Below are positions 19,096 to 28,930 of a stretch of DNA of 64,000 nt, one piece after another (position 1 is the first letter of the stretch; each line of letters begins with the position of its first letter). The notes beneath the pieces are model-generated. The model ran no database searches. It saw only the letters and a program-made list of their open reading frames with translations, and was not told where the DNA came from. A program made the translations under genes and the position numbers. The stretch is from Mucilaginibacter saanensis (GTDB lineage Bacteria; Bacteroidota; Bacteroidia; Sphingobacteriales; Sphingobacteriaceae), in contig NZ_JACHBZ010000013.1 in assembly GCF_014200575.1 (NCBI RefSeq), positions 62,001-126,000 on the forward strand, read 5' to 3'.

Positions 19096-19659
19096 TTAAA
19101 TTCCGGCAACTTCATTCTCGAGTTCCTGATACCATTCCTGGCCATACTTACGAATAAGCGGGTCTTTTAAAAATTCATGTACGCGTACCTTGAGCTCGTC
19201 GCCAAAAGAACATGCAGGGCTGCAAATGCTCCAGCGATCATAGTTTAATACATCAAACTCTGGATATGAAGTGATACGGATAGGGTACAAATGACAGGAG
19301 ATGGGTTTTTTCCAACTGATGGCGCCTTCTTCGTAGGCCTTTTCAATACCGCATTTAGTTATACCGTTTTCCCATATCACATAGGCGCACTCCTTATTCA
19401 CATCAACACATGGCGTAGTATAATCGCCCTCAAAATCCTTCACATAAGTACCCACCTTTTCAATGGTACGGATGCCTTTTTGGGTTAGATAGGGTTTTAC
19501 CTTGGGATATATCTCTTTTAAAATATCAAGTTCATTGGCATTTAACGGTGCACCGGAATCACCTTCCAAACAACATGCTCCTTTGCATCTGTTCAGGTTA
19601 CAAACAAAATTTTCCTTCACTACATCCTCGTGCACTAATACATTACCAACCTCAATCAT
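19096..19659 (-). CDS. DUF3109 cysteine-rich protein
   Basis: A 187-residue soluble protein of the DUF3109 family, common in Bacteroidota and of unknown function. It has ten or so cysteines in conserved groups: Cys20, Cys25, Cys29 and Cys30 near the start, then PCVDVNKECAYV, TKCGIE, SCHLYPIRI and SICSPACSFG. The pattern resembles the YkgJ-type CxxCxxCC proteins proposed to bind zinc or an iron-sulphur cluster; metal binding is inference. It starts four bases after the DUF3108 gene, so the two are co-transcribed. Confidence 0.85.
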   Translation of the reverse strand: MIEVGNVLVHEDVVKENFVCNLNRCKGACCLEGDSGAPLNANELDILKEIYPKVKPYLTQKGIRTIEKVGTYVKDFEGDYTTPCVDVNKECAYVIWENGITKCGIEKAYEEGAISWKKPISCHLYPIRITSYPEFDVLNYDRWSICSPACSFGDELKVRVHEFLKDPLIRKYGQEWYQELENEVAGI

Positions 19660-19663
19660 ATTT

Positions 19664-20449
19664 TTATTTACTTTTTATAGGGTTTAAAGGATATTTCAAA
19701 CCGGTAGCGGCCTGCAGATCCATCGTTATACTACCTAAAATAACCTCTACATGCGCTTTTACAGGTATCCTGTTGCCATCATTGGTTATCCAAAGGTACA
19801 ATTTACTATCCTTCCTGAAAATACGCCCGGGAATAATGGTAGGATTAAATTTAAGGCAATTAAACTTCCCCATTGAACAGCTTACCACCTCGGTACCTAC
19901 ATAGGTTATTCCCATGGAGTGAAAGCCATCTTCCAGAAAATACTGCATTTCAAATTTATCACCAACTTTCATCTTTGAAACATCAATAGTACGGGCAAAA
20001 TAATACGCCGATACAAAATCAAATGTTTTCCCTTTAAAGGTGAATGCTCCCTTGTTGGCTGTTACCTTGTTATCCTTATAGTCAAAACTTACATTATCGG
20101 TATGTTTCCATTTACCTTCGCGCCGGTTTTCGGTATAAAAGTAAGGCTCTAACGTATTTTGATCAACGTACGATTCGTACTTGTTACGTACCTTATAAAA
20201 AAAATCAAATGACCCGGCCGTTTGGCCTTCAGCAATTAAGTGAAAAGCGGGCGTATTAAATTTTTTATCACTGGCCTCTACCCTGATATTGGCTTCGGCA
20301 GCTGTGAAAACCCCGTATTTCATTCTGTAACTTAGCTTTTCGCCCACCTTAAAAACGGGCTCGCTTATTTTTGTTAATTCCTGCGAAAAAACGTTACCGT
20401 AACATAAAAGTAAGAACAGGGTATAAAAAAGGTGTTTTCTCATTAGCAC
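19664..20449 (-). CDS. DUF3108 periplasmic protein
   Basis: A 261-residue protein with a signal peptide (about residues 1-22, MLMRKHLFYTLFLLLCYG start) and a beta-rich body matching DUF3108. Characteristic segments are VGEKLSYRMKYGVFTAAEA near residue 36 and DLQAATGLKYPLNPIK at the end. The family is envelope-associated and of unknown biochemical function. It precedes the DUF3109 gene by four bases. Confidence 0.82.
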   Translation of the reverse strand: MLMRKHLFYTLFLLLCYGNVFSQELTKISEPVFKVGEKLSYRMKYGVFTAAEANIRVEASDKKFNTPAFHLIAEGQTAGSFDFFYKVRNKYESYVDQNTLEPYFYTENRREGKWKHTDNVSFDYKDNKVTANKGAFTFKGKTFDFVSAYYFARTIDVSKMKVGDKFEMQYFLEDGFHSMGITYVGTEVVSCSMGKFNCLKFNPTIIPGRIFRKDSKLYLWITNDGNRIPVKAHVEVILGSITMDLQAATGLKYPLNPIKSK

Positions 20450-20593
20450 AGTTTGCTTTTGTATAAATGAAGCTGCCCTTACATTTACAAGGGTGAAGAT
20501 ATGACAACTGCTACTATAAATGGTTTAAATGCATTTTTATTGCGCTGGCATACAAATACCCGAGGCGGGTTCATCAATTTAAAAGCAAATGCT

Positions 20594-21109
20594 TTAATCC
20601 TTACGTTTATAAATTGGCACTGTTGAGCACGGCTCGCCAAACATCAGGCTTTTTACTACAGGTGTTAGCTTCTTTGTTAATTCCACATAAGCCGAAACCG
20701 GAACAGCGGTATCACCACAGCCTTTTAATACAATACGCTGATCACGGTATTGTTCAAAATCAGCTTTTGACATTTCCTTTTCAAACAGTACAGTTTCCAG
20801 CACTTCCTGGTTACCAAAAACCACTTCGCGGGCGTAGGGAGCCATACGGTTGGCCAGCAGCATATAGGCCCACGCCGGTACAATGGCATCGGCAGAGCAG
20901 GTAATACCTACATTTTTACCTTCGTACTGTGTCCAGTCGTGCTCCTTTACAAACTCCCTGAAATCTTTTTCACGCAACATAAGGCCGTGGAACAGGTTAT
21001 CTTTAATATCGTAAACAACACGCTCGCCGGCAGGATAAAAAGCGGCAGGATCTAAAGTAACCAGACCACTTTGAGCCACTTTATTCACTATATTTTCCTG
21101 TATATCCAT
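20594..21109 (-). CDS. DUF2480 family protein
   Basis: A 171-residue cytoplasmic protein matching the DUF2480 family of Bacteroidota. It contains a repeated pattern: VGITCSADAIVPAWAYMLLANRMAP near the middle and VLKGCGDTAVPVSAYVELTKKLTP later, which looks like two half-domains of one fold. No function is known. Its upstream side is filled with word repeats and shows no clear promoter. Confidence 0.75.
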   Translation of the reverse strand: MDIQENIVNKVAQSGLVTLDPAAFYPAGERVVYDIKDNLFHGLMLREKDFREFVKEHDWTQYEGKNVGITCSADAIVPAWAYMLLANRMAPYAREVVFGNQEVLETVLFEKEMSKADFEQYRDQRIVLKGCGDTAVPVSAYVELTKKLTPVVKSLMFGEPCSTVPIYKRKD

Positions 21110-21114
21110 AATGG

Positions 21115-21190
21115 TAAATTCTAAATATTAAGTTCTGAAATCTAAATCTCAAACACCAGATTTTAATTACTAAATATTAAGCTCTGAGCT
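21115..21190. repeat. Degenerate TAAATTCTAAATATTAAG word repeat
   Basis: Units such as AATTCTAAATATTAAGTTCTG and AATCTAAATCTC alternate here, with one near copy of CTAAATATTAAG(T/C)TCTGA at each end. Same type as 8461-8535. Confidence 0.6.
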
Positions 21191-21211
21191 GGCCGCCCCG
21201 AAATTTTAGAG

Positions 21212-21250
21212 TAAAAAAAATCCGGGAACAACATGAAGCTGCTCCCGGAT
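21212..21250 (-). terminator. Terminator of the SurA_N-type isomerase gene
   Basis: ATCCGGGAGCA and TGTTCCCGGAT form an 11-base stem with one mismatch around a nine-base loop, followed on the minus strand by a run of eight T. Confidence 0.9.
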
Positions 21251-21272
21251 ACAAAATTACTTTAAAAATTGA

Positions 21273-23399
21273 TTATAACAGTTTAGCCCTGTTATCTTTT
21301 ACATTGGCATTATCTTTCAATGCATCCAGTATCTGTCCTTCTGAACGTTGCAGTAAGGTTTGGGTTATTTGTTGTTTCTGTCTTACGTCATTAGTAAGCG
21401 GAGCAGGATTAGTGAATCCGTCAACAACATACACATAAACCCCTTGCTGACCGTTCACCGGTTTTGACAATTTGTTTGGCTGTGAACCAAATATAGAACC
21501 GATAACTTTGTACTCAATTGATGCACCAGGAATAACCGGGTTAGCAAAAACAATGTTTTGTACAGGAACAACTTTGCTACCTGTTTTTTGAGCTACCTGA
21601 TCAATTGATGAACCTCCGCTTAAAGCAGCCTGGAATTTCTCATCAAGTTGTTTGCCTTTTACCTCGTTGCGTACAGCCGGTTCAATTTGTTTTTTAACTG
21701 CGCTAAGTGATAATAAACCTTTAGGCTTAATTTCGCTTAAACGTGTTACGATGTATTGATCGCCAACGGTAAATACCTTATCGGTAATGTCGCCTTTATC
21801 GGCTTTATATGCCCATCTAACTACATCCCTTGCGTTATCTAAACCAGGTAAGCTTGAAGCTACACCGGTAATATCTTCAGCAACGCTTTTCTTTAAACCT
21901 TCTTTTTTAACCTCGGCATCAAAGTTGTCTTTTGTTAACGAGCCTAAAAATGCCTGAGCCTTGCTGTAAGCAATAGTTTGGGTTTTGCTGCTTGATACTA
22001 TTGGTTTATCAACAACAGCAACCTTAACCACCTTTACAGATCCTTTCTGATCTTCTACCTGAATAAGGTGTACACCAAATTGTGAAGTAACTACAATCAG
22101 ATCACCTTTGTTGGCTTTAAACGCTGCAGTGGTATACTCAGGAGTAATCTGACCACCAGCACCCATTGAACCGTTAACATCAAATGACGGGATATCGCCA
22201 CCCTTAACTGCGCTTCCCTTATCAACAGAGAAAGTAGCAGCCAGTTCAGTAAATGATTTACCACCCTGAATTAATTTCTTAATAGAGTCAGCCTTGGCTA
22301 TAGCTTTATCAATACCGCCTTCGGTAGCCGGGTTAATTAATATGTGTCTTGTTTTAACCGAATCAAAAGTAGTTTTAACATCAGTCAGCTTAGCTAATTT
22401 ATAGCTACCGTTTGATACGTACGGGCCGTATACAAAACCTTTGGCTGCATTAAACATTACTGTATCCAGTTTTGGATCAAGGCCACCTTTTTTCTGGAAA
22501 GCAAGCGGAGTTTTTGTTTCAGAGTTGATCTGTACAAAAAGTGAATCGTTAGTGCTTGTCTTGAATTTTTCGGCAATTTTATCAATATCCGCTTTTATAG
22601 CTGCAGTATCATCCTTAGATGCTGAAGCGTTAAAGCTTACATACTCAAATGACCTTAAATCCTGTGGATTTTTAAACTCGGCTTTATGAGCATTGTAATA
22701 AGTATTGTAATCATCGTCAGTTAAGGTAACCTTAGCGTCAGGGATCGAAGCGTAATCAAGCGTGGCATACTTAAAGTTAACCAGCTTATTTTTTGCTTCG
22801 TAATCGTCTTTAGCATCTAAAGAGTTTACATAAAGGCCATTGGTAACCAAAGCCATGTATTTAGTTGCTTTTTTTGCCTCAATTAACTGGATCAAGAAAT
22901 CGCCCCAGGCTTGTTTTTGTGTAGGATCTGCTTTGCCTGACTGTAAGTAGCTCAGGAACTGGTTTAGTTTGTTTTTATCAAACTGACCGGTTTGCGGATC
23001 AGAAAACTGACGTGCAATTTGAGGGTCAGGTGTATTACCGCTAACCATTGATGTACTTTCGTCGCCGCCAACCACGATGCCTAATTTTTCAATTTCCTTG
23101 TTAATCAGAATTTGGCTCAGGTACTGGTTCCAGGTAGTTTCCTGGATGTAACTGGTAATTTGTGGTGAAATATTTTGACCAGACTGTTTAAACTGTGCGG
23201 TATTTTGCTCCAGTTTTTTATTAAACTCATCGTAGGGCACTTTTTCGCCATTTACTACGGCCAATTCATTAGTGTCATCCTTAAAAAAAGAACCACCAGA
23301 CCTTACTACCTCGCTTACAATAAAAGCAAGAAGCGCGAAACCAATAAAGAATGCGAGAATCGTCCCCATCCTTTCGCGCAAAAAACCCATTATACCCAT
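21273..23399 (-). CDS. Membrane-anchored parvulin-type peptidyl-prolyl isomerase (PpiD/SurA-like)
   Basis: A 708-residue folding factor anchored by one membrane helix (about residues 12-34) with the bulk in the periplasm. An SurA_N-type chaperone region is followed by a parvulin domain (about 345-450: TRHILINPATEGG, GGDIPSFDVNGSMG, TSQFGVHLIQV) and a second, degenerate isomerase-like region. PpiD-like proteins help newly exported outer-membrane proteins to fold. It lies downstream of lptC and the barrel gene, a neighbourhood common in Bacteroidota, and ends at a strong terminator. Confidence 0.9.
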   Translation of the reverse strand: MGIMGFLRERMGTILAFFIGFALLAFIVSEVVRSGGSFFKDDTNELAVVNGEKVPYDEFNKKLEQNTAQFKQSGQNISPQITSYIQETTWNQYLSQILINKEIEKLGIVVGGDESTSMVSGNTPDPQIARQFSDPQTGQFDKNKLNQFLSYLQSGKADPTQKQAWGDFLIQLIEAKKATKYMALVTNGLYVNSLDAKDDYEAKNKLVNFKYATLDYASIPDAKVTLTDDDYNTYYNAHKAEFKNPQDLRSFEYVSFNASASKDDTAAIKADIDKIAEKFKTSTNDSLFVQINSETKTPLAFQKKGGLDPKLDTVMFNAAKGFVYGPYVSNGSYKLAKLTDVKTTFDSVKTRHILINPATEGGIDKAIAKADSIKKLIQGGKSFTELAATFSVDKGSAVKGGDIPSFDVNGSMGAGGQITPEYTTAAFKANKGDLIVVTSQFGVHLIQVEDQKGSVKVVKVAVVDKPIVSSSKTQTIAYSKAQAFLGSLTKDNFDAEVKKEGLKKSVAEDITGVASSLPGLDNARDVVRWAYKADKGDITDKVFTVGDQYIVTRLSEIKPKGLLSLSAVKKQIEPAVRNEVKGKQLDEKFQAALSGGSSIDQVAQKTGSKVVPVQNIVFANPVIPGASIEYKVIGSIFGSQPNKLSKPVNGQQGVYVYVVDGFTNPAPLTNDVRQKQQITQTLLQRSEGQILDALKDNANVKDNRAKLL

Positions 23400-23496
23400 A
23401 TACTTTTTATAATTACTTTTCTATTCTTCAAAAGAGGGCGCAAGATACAATTTTTAGTAAAATTCTATAACACAAAATTTTCCTTAAAAAAAGTCA

Positions 23497-24078
23497 TCAC
23501 TGTGTCGCATTTTCATCTACGTGAAATATCCCTTTGCTATTTCTCAGAGATGGATGCAAAAACTTGTCATCACTCTCAAAATCGTCCCCATTCATTACAT
23601 TTCCACCACTCATGGTAACCTCAACCGGCTTGTGAGAGTAAACTTTTTTTGTTACGGAGTTCCAAAATAATTCGTCTGATTTGTAGGTTTCGCCTTTGGC
23701 ATTGGTAGCTACTACGTTTTTACGAAATTCGTATAGCTTAGTATCTTCATGCAGTATGCCCGTATCGGCTATAATGCGGCCTGATTCTTTCTGGGTTAAC
23801 TTATCATAAAATATGATCTGCACCCCTTTGGGCATTACCTTGTAAGGCTTTTTGGTTTGATATTGTAACAGTAAGGGAGCGGTGAGGTGTAACTGAACTT
23901 TTGCCGAGTCGCTCATGATCAGATCAACCCCGGTGGTGGGTTCAACAATAACCCCCACCTCGTTTGATGCTATTTCTTTAACCTTGTTTAAATCATTCTC
24001 ACACGATGATATAAAAAAGGCAAACACGGGCAATAACAACAGGCACAAGCCACGTAAATGTTTTACCCGGTTATACAT
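23497..24078 (-). CDS. lptC: LPS export periplasmic protein LptC (lipoprotein type)
   Basis: A 193-residue protein with a lipoprotein signal (residues about 10-25, FFISSC, Cys26) and an LptC/OstA-like beta-jellyroll body (DTGILHEDTKLYEFRKNVVATNAKGETYKSDELFWN). LptC hands lipopolysaccharide from the LptB2FG transporter to LptA. E. coli LptC is membrane-spanning, while the Bacteroidota form is a lipoprotein as here. It starts ten bases after the upstream barrel gene. Confidence 0.87.
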   Translation of the reverse strand: MYNRVKHLRGLCLLLLPVFAFFISSCENDLNKVKEIASNEVGVIVEPTTGVDLIMSDSAKVQLHLTAPLLLQYQTKKPYKVMPKGVQIIFYDKLTQKESGRIIADTGILHEDTKLYEFRKNVVATNAKGETYKSDELFWNSVTKKVYSHKPVEVTMSGGNVMNGDDFESDDKFLHPSLRNSKGIFHVDENATQ

Positions 24079-24087
24079 AACACCTGA

Positions 24088-25407
24088 TTAATCAAATTTA
24101 TATTTCTGGAACCACCTGTCGTTAAGTGTAAAGCCCAGGTGAATATTCACATAGTTTTCACGCACCAGCCCATTCACTAATGAACCACGCTGGCCAACCT
24201 CTGCCGAAATATTGATTTTATAAAAACTACCATTGTTAGGACGTAAAGGCAAGCCCAAACCTGCAGTTACTGCATATTTTTTAATTTTGGTATTGTTAAT
24301 GGTCATGTAGGTTTCGTCATATATGGCCCCTAAACGGTAATCAACCGACGCCAAATAGTTACGAAGCGTGGCAATATTTGGAGTAAACTGCCCACCCACA
24401 TTAAATGTTCTGCTATTTTGCAAGCCCTGATTTACACCACCAATGCTAAGGTCAGACCAATTGCTCATGGTATAGTCAGCACCTACCAGGAATTTACCGT
24501 CGTCCTGAAAAGAGATACCGAAACGATTGGTTTGCGGCAGCTTTAATTTTGATTTAGGATCCTGTCTGCTAACAACACTATCAACGGCCACGTTCTGGTT
24601 ACCGTTGCTGTCATTAAAATATTGACTTACAATAAAGCTGCTTTGTGAATTTAGCTTTGAACCCGCTGATGCAGAATACCCGAAAGTCAGGTGCTTGGTA
24701 TCCGAAAAATCAAATGAATACTGGGCGCCATAATCATAATTTAAACCAGATATGGAGTTAGTTTGCTCTATTTTTGAGTTGATGGTTCCGGCAAGCAACG
24801 GAATTTCGGTTGTGCTTATATCTTTTAAAGTACCAAAAATATACGATACGTTACCACCAATTAAAAAGTGTTTGCCTATGCCAAATCCGTAACCTATATA
24901 AGCTTTTGATAAACCACCATCGCCACTGTAAGTATAATTGGTAACATTGGTATCAGCAGGTGATGTAGTGCCAAAACCTTTAACAGATTTTGTATAGTTA
25001 TAGCCACGTTCGCTATAAGGCAATAATCCAAAGCTAAGCGCTGAGTGTTTTGATGTAGGTATAGCAAACGCAACGTGGCTAAGCCTGAAGTTACTATTTT
25101 TTTGACTCGCTGCACCTGTTTGGTTTAGGGTTAAAAAGTTGCTATATATACCAATGTCAATAGTGGTAAGGTTTATAGCCCCGTAAGCAGCAGGGTTTAT
25201 AACGTTAATACTGTTAAACAAACTTATTTTATTGGTAGCTACGCCAATACCACCCATACCTATATTCTGTGGCATTAATTGAGGATCGATATCACCAATA
25301 CCGTACCTTGAATATGGAGAGCTTGAAGTTGCAGTTGATTGTGAATGTGCTGCAAATGCAATAACAGCAAATAAAAGTGTTATAAAAAACCTGGTATATT
25401 TAATCAT
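24088..25407 (-). CDS. Putative outer-membrane barrel (FadL/PorV-like)
   Basis: A 439-residue secreted protein with a signal peptide (residues 1-22, ending AFAAHS). The segments SSPYSRYGIGDIDPQLMPQN and GMGGIGVATNKISLFNSINVINPAAYG are the usual N-terminal plug of OmpP1/FadL- and PorV-like Bacteroidota barrels, followed by amphipathic strands to the C-terminus. The ligand is unknown. The ATG lies inside the end of coaX (overlap eight bases) and the next gene is lptC, so it belongs to the envelope series. Confidence 0.75.
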   Translation of the reverse strand: MIKYTRFFITLLFAVIAFAAHSQSTATSSSPYSRYGIGDIDPQLMPQNIGMGGIGVATNKISLFNSINVINPAAYGAINLTTIDIGIYSNFLTLNQTGAASQKNSNFRLSHVAFAIPTSKHSALSFGLLPYSERGYNYTKSVKGFGTTSPADTNVTNYTYSGDGGLSKAYIGYGFGIGKHFLIGGNVSYIFGTLKDISTTEIPLLAGTINSKIEQTNSISGLNYDYGAQYSFDFSDTKHLTFGYSASAGSKLNSQSSFIVSQYFNDSNGNQNVAVDSVVSRQDPKSKLKLPQTNRFGISFQDDGKFLVGADYTMSNWSDLSIGGVNQGLQNSRTFNVGGQFTPNIATLRNYLASVDYRLGAIYDETYMTINNTKIKKYAVTAGLGLPLRPNNGSFYKINISAEVGQRGSLVNGLVRENYVNIHLGFTLNDRWFQKYKFD

Positions 25408-26143
25408 TATGCTTTTGTATAGCTGCGTTTAATCCTTTTAAAACCAAATAAGGTTCATTTTTAATATAGGGGGCAAAGATGCTATTTTTCAATAGAGTAT
25501 CAAAAAAAATACTGTCGCCGCCACTTAGTATAATATTCAGTTGTGTGTTGTTATTTTTATAACTTTCAATAAACCCCGTTAGCTCATATTTTATCCCGTT
25601 TTGCACGCCTGAGCGCATGGCGGTTTCTGTATTGTTACCGTATGCTGTATTAAAAGTGGCATCGGTATTAATTAATGGCAAACCGGCTGTATAATAATTT
25701 AAAGCCTTATAACGCATATTTAAACCCGGCGATATACTGCCGCCAAAATAATTTGCACCAGCGTCAATATAATCATACGTTATACAGGTGCCCCCGCTAA
25801 TAACCAGGTTGTTTACACCGGGATATTGATGATTAGCGCCTATAACAGCTGCCAGGCGGTCGGTACCAAGCGTTTCAGGGGTTAAATAGTGGTTTTGTAT
25901 GGTGGTTTTTATCAGGGCACTGAAATAAGTGAGCGGAATTTTTACTCCCAGATCAGTTTGCCATGGCTCAACTTGCTTTTTAACCGACGATATTATTGCC
26001 CTGTTTACGTTATAATTATTCAAAAAACTATCCAGCGTATTGCTGTCAACAGTTTCATACTGCACAACTGCCAGCAATTCATCCAGCTTAAAAACTGCAA
26101 TTTTTGTATACGTGTTACCAATGTCGATAACCAGATTGGTCAT
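25400..26143 (-). CDS. coaX: Type III pantothenate kinase
   Basis: A 247-residue ASKHA-fold kinase that phosphorylates pantothenate, the first step of coenzyme A synthesis. The phosphate-binding DIGNTYTK is at residues 6-13, GTDRLAAVIGA at about 97-107, and ISGGTCITYDYID near 119-131. Type III enzymes are not inhibited by CoA and typically need a monovalent cation. The ATG overlaps the purQ stop by one base and its own stop overlaps the barrel gene, so purQ, coaX and the barrel gene are coupled. Confidence 0.95.
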   Translation of the reverse strand: MTNLVIDIGNTYTKIAVFKLDELLAVVQYETVDSNTLDSFLNNYNVNRAIISSVKKQVEPWQTDLGVKIPLTYFSALIKTTIQNHYLTPETLGTDRLAAVIGANHQYPGVNNLVISGGTCITYDYIDAGANYFGGSISPGLNMRYKALNYYTAGLPLINTDATFNTAYGNNTETAMRSGVQNGIKYELTGFIESYKNNNTQLNIILSGGDSIFFDTLLKNSIFAPYIKNEPYLVLKGLNAAIQKHND

Positions 26144-26835
26144 CAGGCCTTAACTAACGATAATATAGATTCAAAAATAGCCAGCCCGTCTTCGTTAGCC
26201 AACAAGCTATCGGCAGCACGTTCCGGGTGAGGCATTAAACCAAATACATTTCTGTTAGCGTTGCAAATACCTGCAATATTTTCTAATGATCCGTTAGGAT
26301 TAGCTTCGGCAACAATGTTACCAGCTTCGTCACAATACCTGAACAATACCTGCTCATTATCATTAAGCGCCTTTATTACATCAGCGTCGGCAAAATAATT
26401 ACCCTCGCCATGGGCAATAGGGATTTTTAATGCACGCTGCGGGTCAATTTGCGCGGTAAGTAATGATTTGGTTGTTTGCGGTTTTAAATAAACATTGCGG
26501 CAAATAAACTTACGGTTTACGTTGTGCAGCAATGCACCATCAAGCAAGCCTGCTTCGGTTAATATCTGGAAACCGTTGCAAATACCCATTACATAACCGC
26601 CTTTTGCAGCAAATTGGATAACCTCCTGCATAATTGGTGAGAAACGGGATATGGCACCTGAACGAAGATAATCGCCAAAAGAAAAACCACCTGGTAAAAC
26701 AACAAAGTCAACACCCTGCAAATCATGGTCTTTATGCCATAATCTTACTACCTGCTGACCCATTATTTTTTCTAATACATATATGATGTCTTCATCACAA
26801 TTAGATCCGGGAAATATAACTACTCCAAACTTCAT
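26143..26835 (-). CDS. purQ: Phosphoribosylformylglycinamidine synthase glutaminase subunit
   Basis: A 230-residue class I glutamine amidotransferase that supplies ammonia for the fourth step of purine synthesis. The nucleophile is Cys86 in MGICNGFQIL, and the His/Glu pair is in LMPHPERA near the C-terminus. Length and the opening FGVVIFPGSNCDED fit PurQ rather than the fused PurL. The partner purS and purL genes are not in the window. It directly precedes coaX. Confidence 0.96.
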   Translation of the reverse strand: MKFGVVIFPGSNCDEDIIYVLEKIMGQQVVRLWHKDHDLQGVDFVVLPGGFSFGDYLRSGAISRFSPIMQEVIQFAAKGGYVMGICNGFQILTEAGLLDGALLHNVNRKFICRNVYLKPQTTKSLLTAQIDPQRALKIPIAHGEGNYFADADVIKALNDNEQVLFRYCDEAGNIVAEANPNGSLENIAGICNANRNVFGLMPHPERAADSLLANEDGLAIFESILSLVKA

Positions 26836-26880
26836 GTTACAAAACTAATATAACCGCTGAAATTTGAACGAATGTAAAAG

Positions 26881-27867
26881 TTAAAAATTGTTAAACTGAA
26901 AGCAGATGATGCTGATTAGCAGCAATAAAAACAAACTTTCATAAAACCATTTACCGGTAGCATACAGGAAATAATAGGCAAAAAACACCGCCGCGGGCAC
27001 TATACACAATAAAAAATGGTTTAAATGGAATGCTGCATTTACATAAAATGAAAATCCGGCTATTAAAAAAATAAAAAATAACAGCTGAAAAGATTTTCGG
27101 ATTTGCACGTAACTTTTGAAAAAGTTTTGCCGCAATTTAAAAAAACAGAGCAGTAATATCCCTAATACCGGCACAAGCAACAGATAGTTATAGGAGTTTA
27201 TATTGATATGATCCGGAAACTTGGTACCCAAAGGCCGCCAGATAGTATAAAAGCCGGCCAGCCGGTCGTTCAAATAGTAAAATACCGCCAAAAAGAAAAA
27301 TATAGTACCATAACCCAGTATACAGGCTACCCACTCGCGCCAGTCAAATGGCTTAAACAATACCAGTGCAATCCATATTACCAGGAACAGGTAAATAAAA
27401 GGGAAGTAAATTAGTGAACCCAATGCCACTATCATACCCAGATCATATACAGTTGATTTGGCATCTTCGCCCTTATACAGGCTAAACAGCTTAAAAAGCA
27501 TCCATATTACCAAAAAATTGCAGATAAGTGGTGCACTGAGCATTAAAAACGGCGTAAATAAACCCGAGAGCGTTACGTACATCAACGCTGGTAAAAAGGT
27601 AGGCTTACCCAGCAAATTATAAAAATTGATAAGATAATTAAGCAGCAGGGCCTGTGCAAACACCAGCACCGCAGCCAGCAGCACATTTAAAACCGGCGAA
27701 AAAGCGTACTCATACGCCACAGGTACCAGCAACCGGGCAAATGGCTCAACAAAAATAAACTGCAACTTATCAGGCACGTGAAATAAATAACCTACCCGCG
27801 ACAAGAACAATACTATTATCAGCCACACAACATTCAACGGATTAAAGGCTCTGAATATATTGATCAT
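26881..27867 (-). CDS. DUF6427-like multi-pass membrane protein
   Basis: A 328-residue integral membrane protein with about nine hydrophobic segments. It resembles the Bacteroidota family DUF6427, with the opening FRAFNPLNVVWLIIVLFLSRVGYLFH. No catalytic motif was recognised. It precedes purQ by 46 bases on the same strand. Function unknown; the family assignment is from memory of its N-terminus. Confidence 0.65.
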   Translation of the reverse strand: MINIFRAFNPLNVVWLIIVLFLSRVGYLFHVPDKLQFIFVEPFARLLVPVAYEYAFSPVLNVLLAAVLVFAQALLLNYLINFYNLLGKPTFLPALMYVTLSGLFTPFLMLSAPLICNFLVIWMLFKLFSLYKGEDAKSTVYDLGMIVALGSLIYFPFIYLFLVIWIALVLFKPFDWREWVACILGYGTIFFFLAVFYYLNDRLAGFYTIWRPLGTKFPDHININSYNYLLLVPVLGILLLCFFKLRQNFFKSYVQIRKSFQLLFFIFLIAGFSFYVNAAFHLNHFLLCIVPAAVFFAYYFLYATGKWFYESLFLLLLISIICFQFNNF

Positions 27868-27913
27868 ATCAAGGTGCGAAGTTTTGCGGGGGTAAAATTA
27901 GCAGAAAAACCTT

Positions 27914-28918
27914 TTATGATATCATACTTTGTGGCTTTGCGTATTGCTTTATTAAATTATCAACTATGCTGGCCGTTTCATCTGGGAAATTTACCAGTAC
28001 TTTTTTATCGTCCTGTATCCAGTTGTTAAGGCGACCCACAAATTTTTCATTAATCTCATTTACTACGGGCACCCCCATTTTTGATGCGGCCAGGGCATTA
28101 CATTGCTGTTCATATTGCCCTTTCATGGGTATCATCAAAACTTTCTTTTTCAGGAACAGCGCTTCGGCCGGTCCTTCAAAGCCGCCGCCTGTAAGCAGGC
28201 CTTCGCAATTGGCCAGGCTTTTATTAAAAGCTTCATTATTTACCGGAAATATTTCAATGTTGCCAGACCGGTAGGGTGTTTTTTGCCGTTTAGAAAATAT
28301 TTGCCACTTGGCATCTGTTGCAAGGCTCAAATGCTTGAGCAGCGTTTTATCATCATAAGCAGGCAGGTAAACAGTATAATGCCCCAGGTTTGCCGTTTCC
28401 ATTTCGCGGATGCCGCTCCTGATTACCGGGGTATGTATAAAATCATCATACCTGTCAAAATGGAAACCTACATGATGTGTAGTTGGCGAATAATATTTAA
28501 ACAACCATTCGGCATAGTTCCATTTGGCCGGGCGCGGTGTATTGGGCGATACAAATGAACATTGATGACTTAATGACACCGATGGTACCTTTTGTAAACG
28601 GCAGGCCCAGGCGCTTACCGGTTCAAAATCATTAATGATCAAATCATACCGATTTAGCGGCAAACTATGCATATCGCGCCAAAGCTGGCGCAGATTCATG
28701 ATTTTAAATGTGGCCCAGTTATCAACACCTCCATTGGTACCAAACACAAAACTAAAACCGTGAAATTTATATTTGAGGGGCTGTGCCAGTGAAACTTCTG
28801 CTTCGGTACCACTTATTAACAGGTCAACCTCGCCGTATTGCTGCAATAAAGGCACAATTTCACGGGCCCGGCTAATATGTCCGTTACCTGTTCCCTGTAT
28901 GGCAAAAAGTATTTTCAT
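27914..28918 (-). CDS. MurG/UGT-like glycosyltransferase
   Basis: A 334-residue GT-B glycosyltransferase. The opening GTGNGHISRAREIVPLL is the glycine-rich loop of the MurG/UGT type, and LLTGGGFEGPAEALFLKKKVLMIPMKGQYEQQCNA near residue 245-280 is the nucleotide-sugar binding region. A lipid or undecaprenyl acceptor is likely but not shown. The neighbour upstream encodes an LpxH-like phosphoesterase, a pairing that suggests lipid A or glycolipid work. A long perfect hairpin lies 12 bases before the ATG. Confidence 0.82.
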   Translation of the reverse strand: MKILFAIQGTGNGHISRAREIVPLLQQYGEVDLLISGTEAEVSLAQPLKYKFHGFSFVFGTNGGVDNWATFKIMNLRQLWRDMHSLPLNRYDLIINDFEPVSAWACRLQKVPSVSLSHQCSFVSPNTPRPAKWNYAEWLFKYYSPTTHHVGFHFDRYDDFIHTPVIRSGIREMETANLGHYTVYLPAYDDKTLLKHLSLATDAKWQIFSKRQKTPYRSGNIEIFPVNNEAFNKSLANCEGLLTGGGFEGPAEALFLKKKVLMIPMKGQYEQQCNALAASKMGVPVVNEINEKFVGRLNNWIQDDKKVLVNFPDETASIVDNLIKQYAKPQSMIS

Positions 28919-28930
28919 GGTAGTATACGT

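Noticed and set aside
23175..23618. 147-codon plus-strand frame across the start of the isomerase gene and the end of lptC
   Set aside because: It overlaps two well-supported minus-strand genes and shows no recognisable domain.
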